From NCBI GenBank assembly GCA_937981945.1, contig CALJNJ010000064.1, positions 1 to 5,435 of the forward strand: 5,435 bases of DNA. Direction: 5' to 3'. The notes under the pieces are model-generated. The model was not told the DNA's origin, did not search any database, and saw nothing but the letters and a program-made list of their open reading frames with translations. Position numbers and translations under genes: made by a program. The DNA is from an uncultured Caulobacterales bacterium (GTDB lineage: Bacteria > Pseudomonadota > Alphaproteobacteria > Caulobacterales > Maricaulaceae). Shown one piece after another: positions 4,946-5,435 of the stretch. The stretch's first letter is position 1. Every line of letters begins with the position of its first letter.

Positions 4946-5435
4946 CTACCCGGCTTCGCCGCGCAGACGGGCTTTGGCTTTTTCTGCCCCCAGCACCGGC
5001 AACATCTTATTCATTTCCGGTCCGCGGGCGCGTCCGGTCAACGCCAGACGCAAAGGCATAAACAGCGACTTCCCTTTGCGGCCCGTGGTCTCTTTCAGAT
5101 ATGATGTCCAATTCCCCCAGCTGTCATCATCCAAACTTTCCGGCAAAGCATCCGCTGCCAGGGCGCAAAATTCAGCGTCTTCCGGTTCAATCTGACCTGC
5201 CATCGGCGCAAATGCCATGACGCTCCACCCGGCCGTTTCCCCCAATTTACCAATATTGGAGCGAATGAGATTCCAAAAATCTTCCCCGCCGGCCACGCCC
5301 AAATCGTACAGGCGATCTTTGACGTCTTTGTAGGGCGTTTCATGCAGAAGTTTACCGTTCAGCATATCCAGCTCATCTTCATCAAATCGGGCCGGTGCCC
5401 GGGAGACTTTGTCAAATGAGAATTCTGAGGCGAGC
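4946..5435 (-). CDS. gltX: Glutamyl-tRNA synthetase, C-terminal 162 residues (partial)
   Basis: GltX charges tRNA-Glu with glutamate in the cytoplasm. In lineages lacking GlnRS it may also mischarge tRNA-Gln for amidation. The open frame continues to the window edge, 23 codons past the internal Met at 5365, and begins LASEFSFDKVSRAPARFD. That is the segment after the KMSKR loop in GltX, equivalent to FDL..VS.SPAKFD, followed by LDMLNGKLLH. The C-terminal anticodon-binding domain ends with the family signature KGKSLFMPLRLALTGRARGPEM and a final LPVLGAEKAKARL. The catalytic Rossmann fold (HIGH motif) and KMSKR lie outside. Alphaproteobacteria often have two GltX copies; which one this is cannot be told. 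The stop is TAG at 4948-4946, with no clear terminator after it. Confidence 0.95.
   Translation of the reverse strand, partial: LASEFSFDKVSRAPARFDEDELDMLNGKLLHETPYKDVKDRLYDLGVAGGEDFWNLIRSNIGKLGETAGWSVMAFAPMAGQIEPEDAEFCALAADALPESLDDDSWGNWTSYLKETTGRKGKSLFMPLRLALTGRARGPEMNKMLPVLGAEKAKARLRGEAG

Overview
The window looks like a chromosomal, housekeeping-rich stretch of an alphaproteobacterium with a moderate G+C content (roughly half, judged by eye). The lineage call rests on the protein sequences of FabD, bS6, bS18, bL9 and GltX and on fabD lying divergent to the rpsF-rpsR-rplI cluster. A TTAA-N7-TTAA CtrA-type box and GANTC sites in one promoter fit the same group. A stalked or budding family such as the Hyphomonadaceae is a guess and is not proven here.

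Layout, left to right. The 5' end of fabD (fatty acid synthesis) leaves the window on the minus strand. A 124-bp divergent intergenic region follows, with the CtrA-like box and two GANTC sites. It leads into a large plus-strand gene (283-2211) for a 642-residue protein: a basic N-terminal tip, a long acidic region, then about 330 residues of coiled coil. I do not recognise it as a named family; it looks like a structural or scaffold protein. Next is a 170-nt leader with a foldable RNA that resembles the S6:S18 autoregulatory motif, then rpsF, rpsR and rplI as a tight ribosomal-protein operon. The operon ends in two consecutive hairpins, the second a strong intrinsic terminator.

Beyond the terminator is a two-gene plus-strand unit: a SixA-type histidine phosphatase and, overlapping it by 4 bp, a 67-residue two-helix membrane protein. 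This unit meets a minus-strand four-helix membrane protein head-on, with the two stop codons directly adjacent. The right edge holds the C-terminal part of glutamyl-tRNA synthetase (gltX) on the minus strand, running out of the window.

The ribosomal genes, fabD and gltX are ordinary. The less ordinary parts are the coiled-coil gene with its possible cell-cycle promoter, the rpsF leader with two mutually exclusive folds, and the compact phosphatase/membrane-protein cluster. No mobile element, CRISPR array, tRNA or rRNA was seen.
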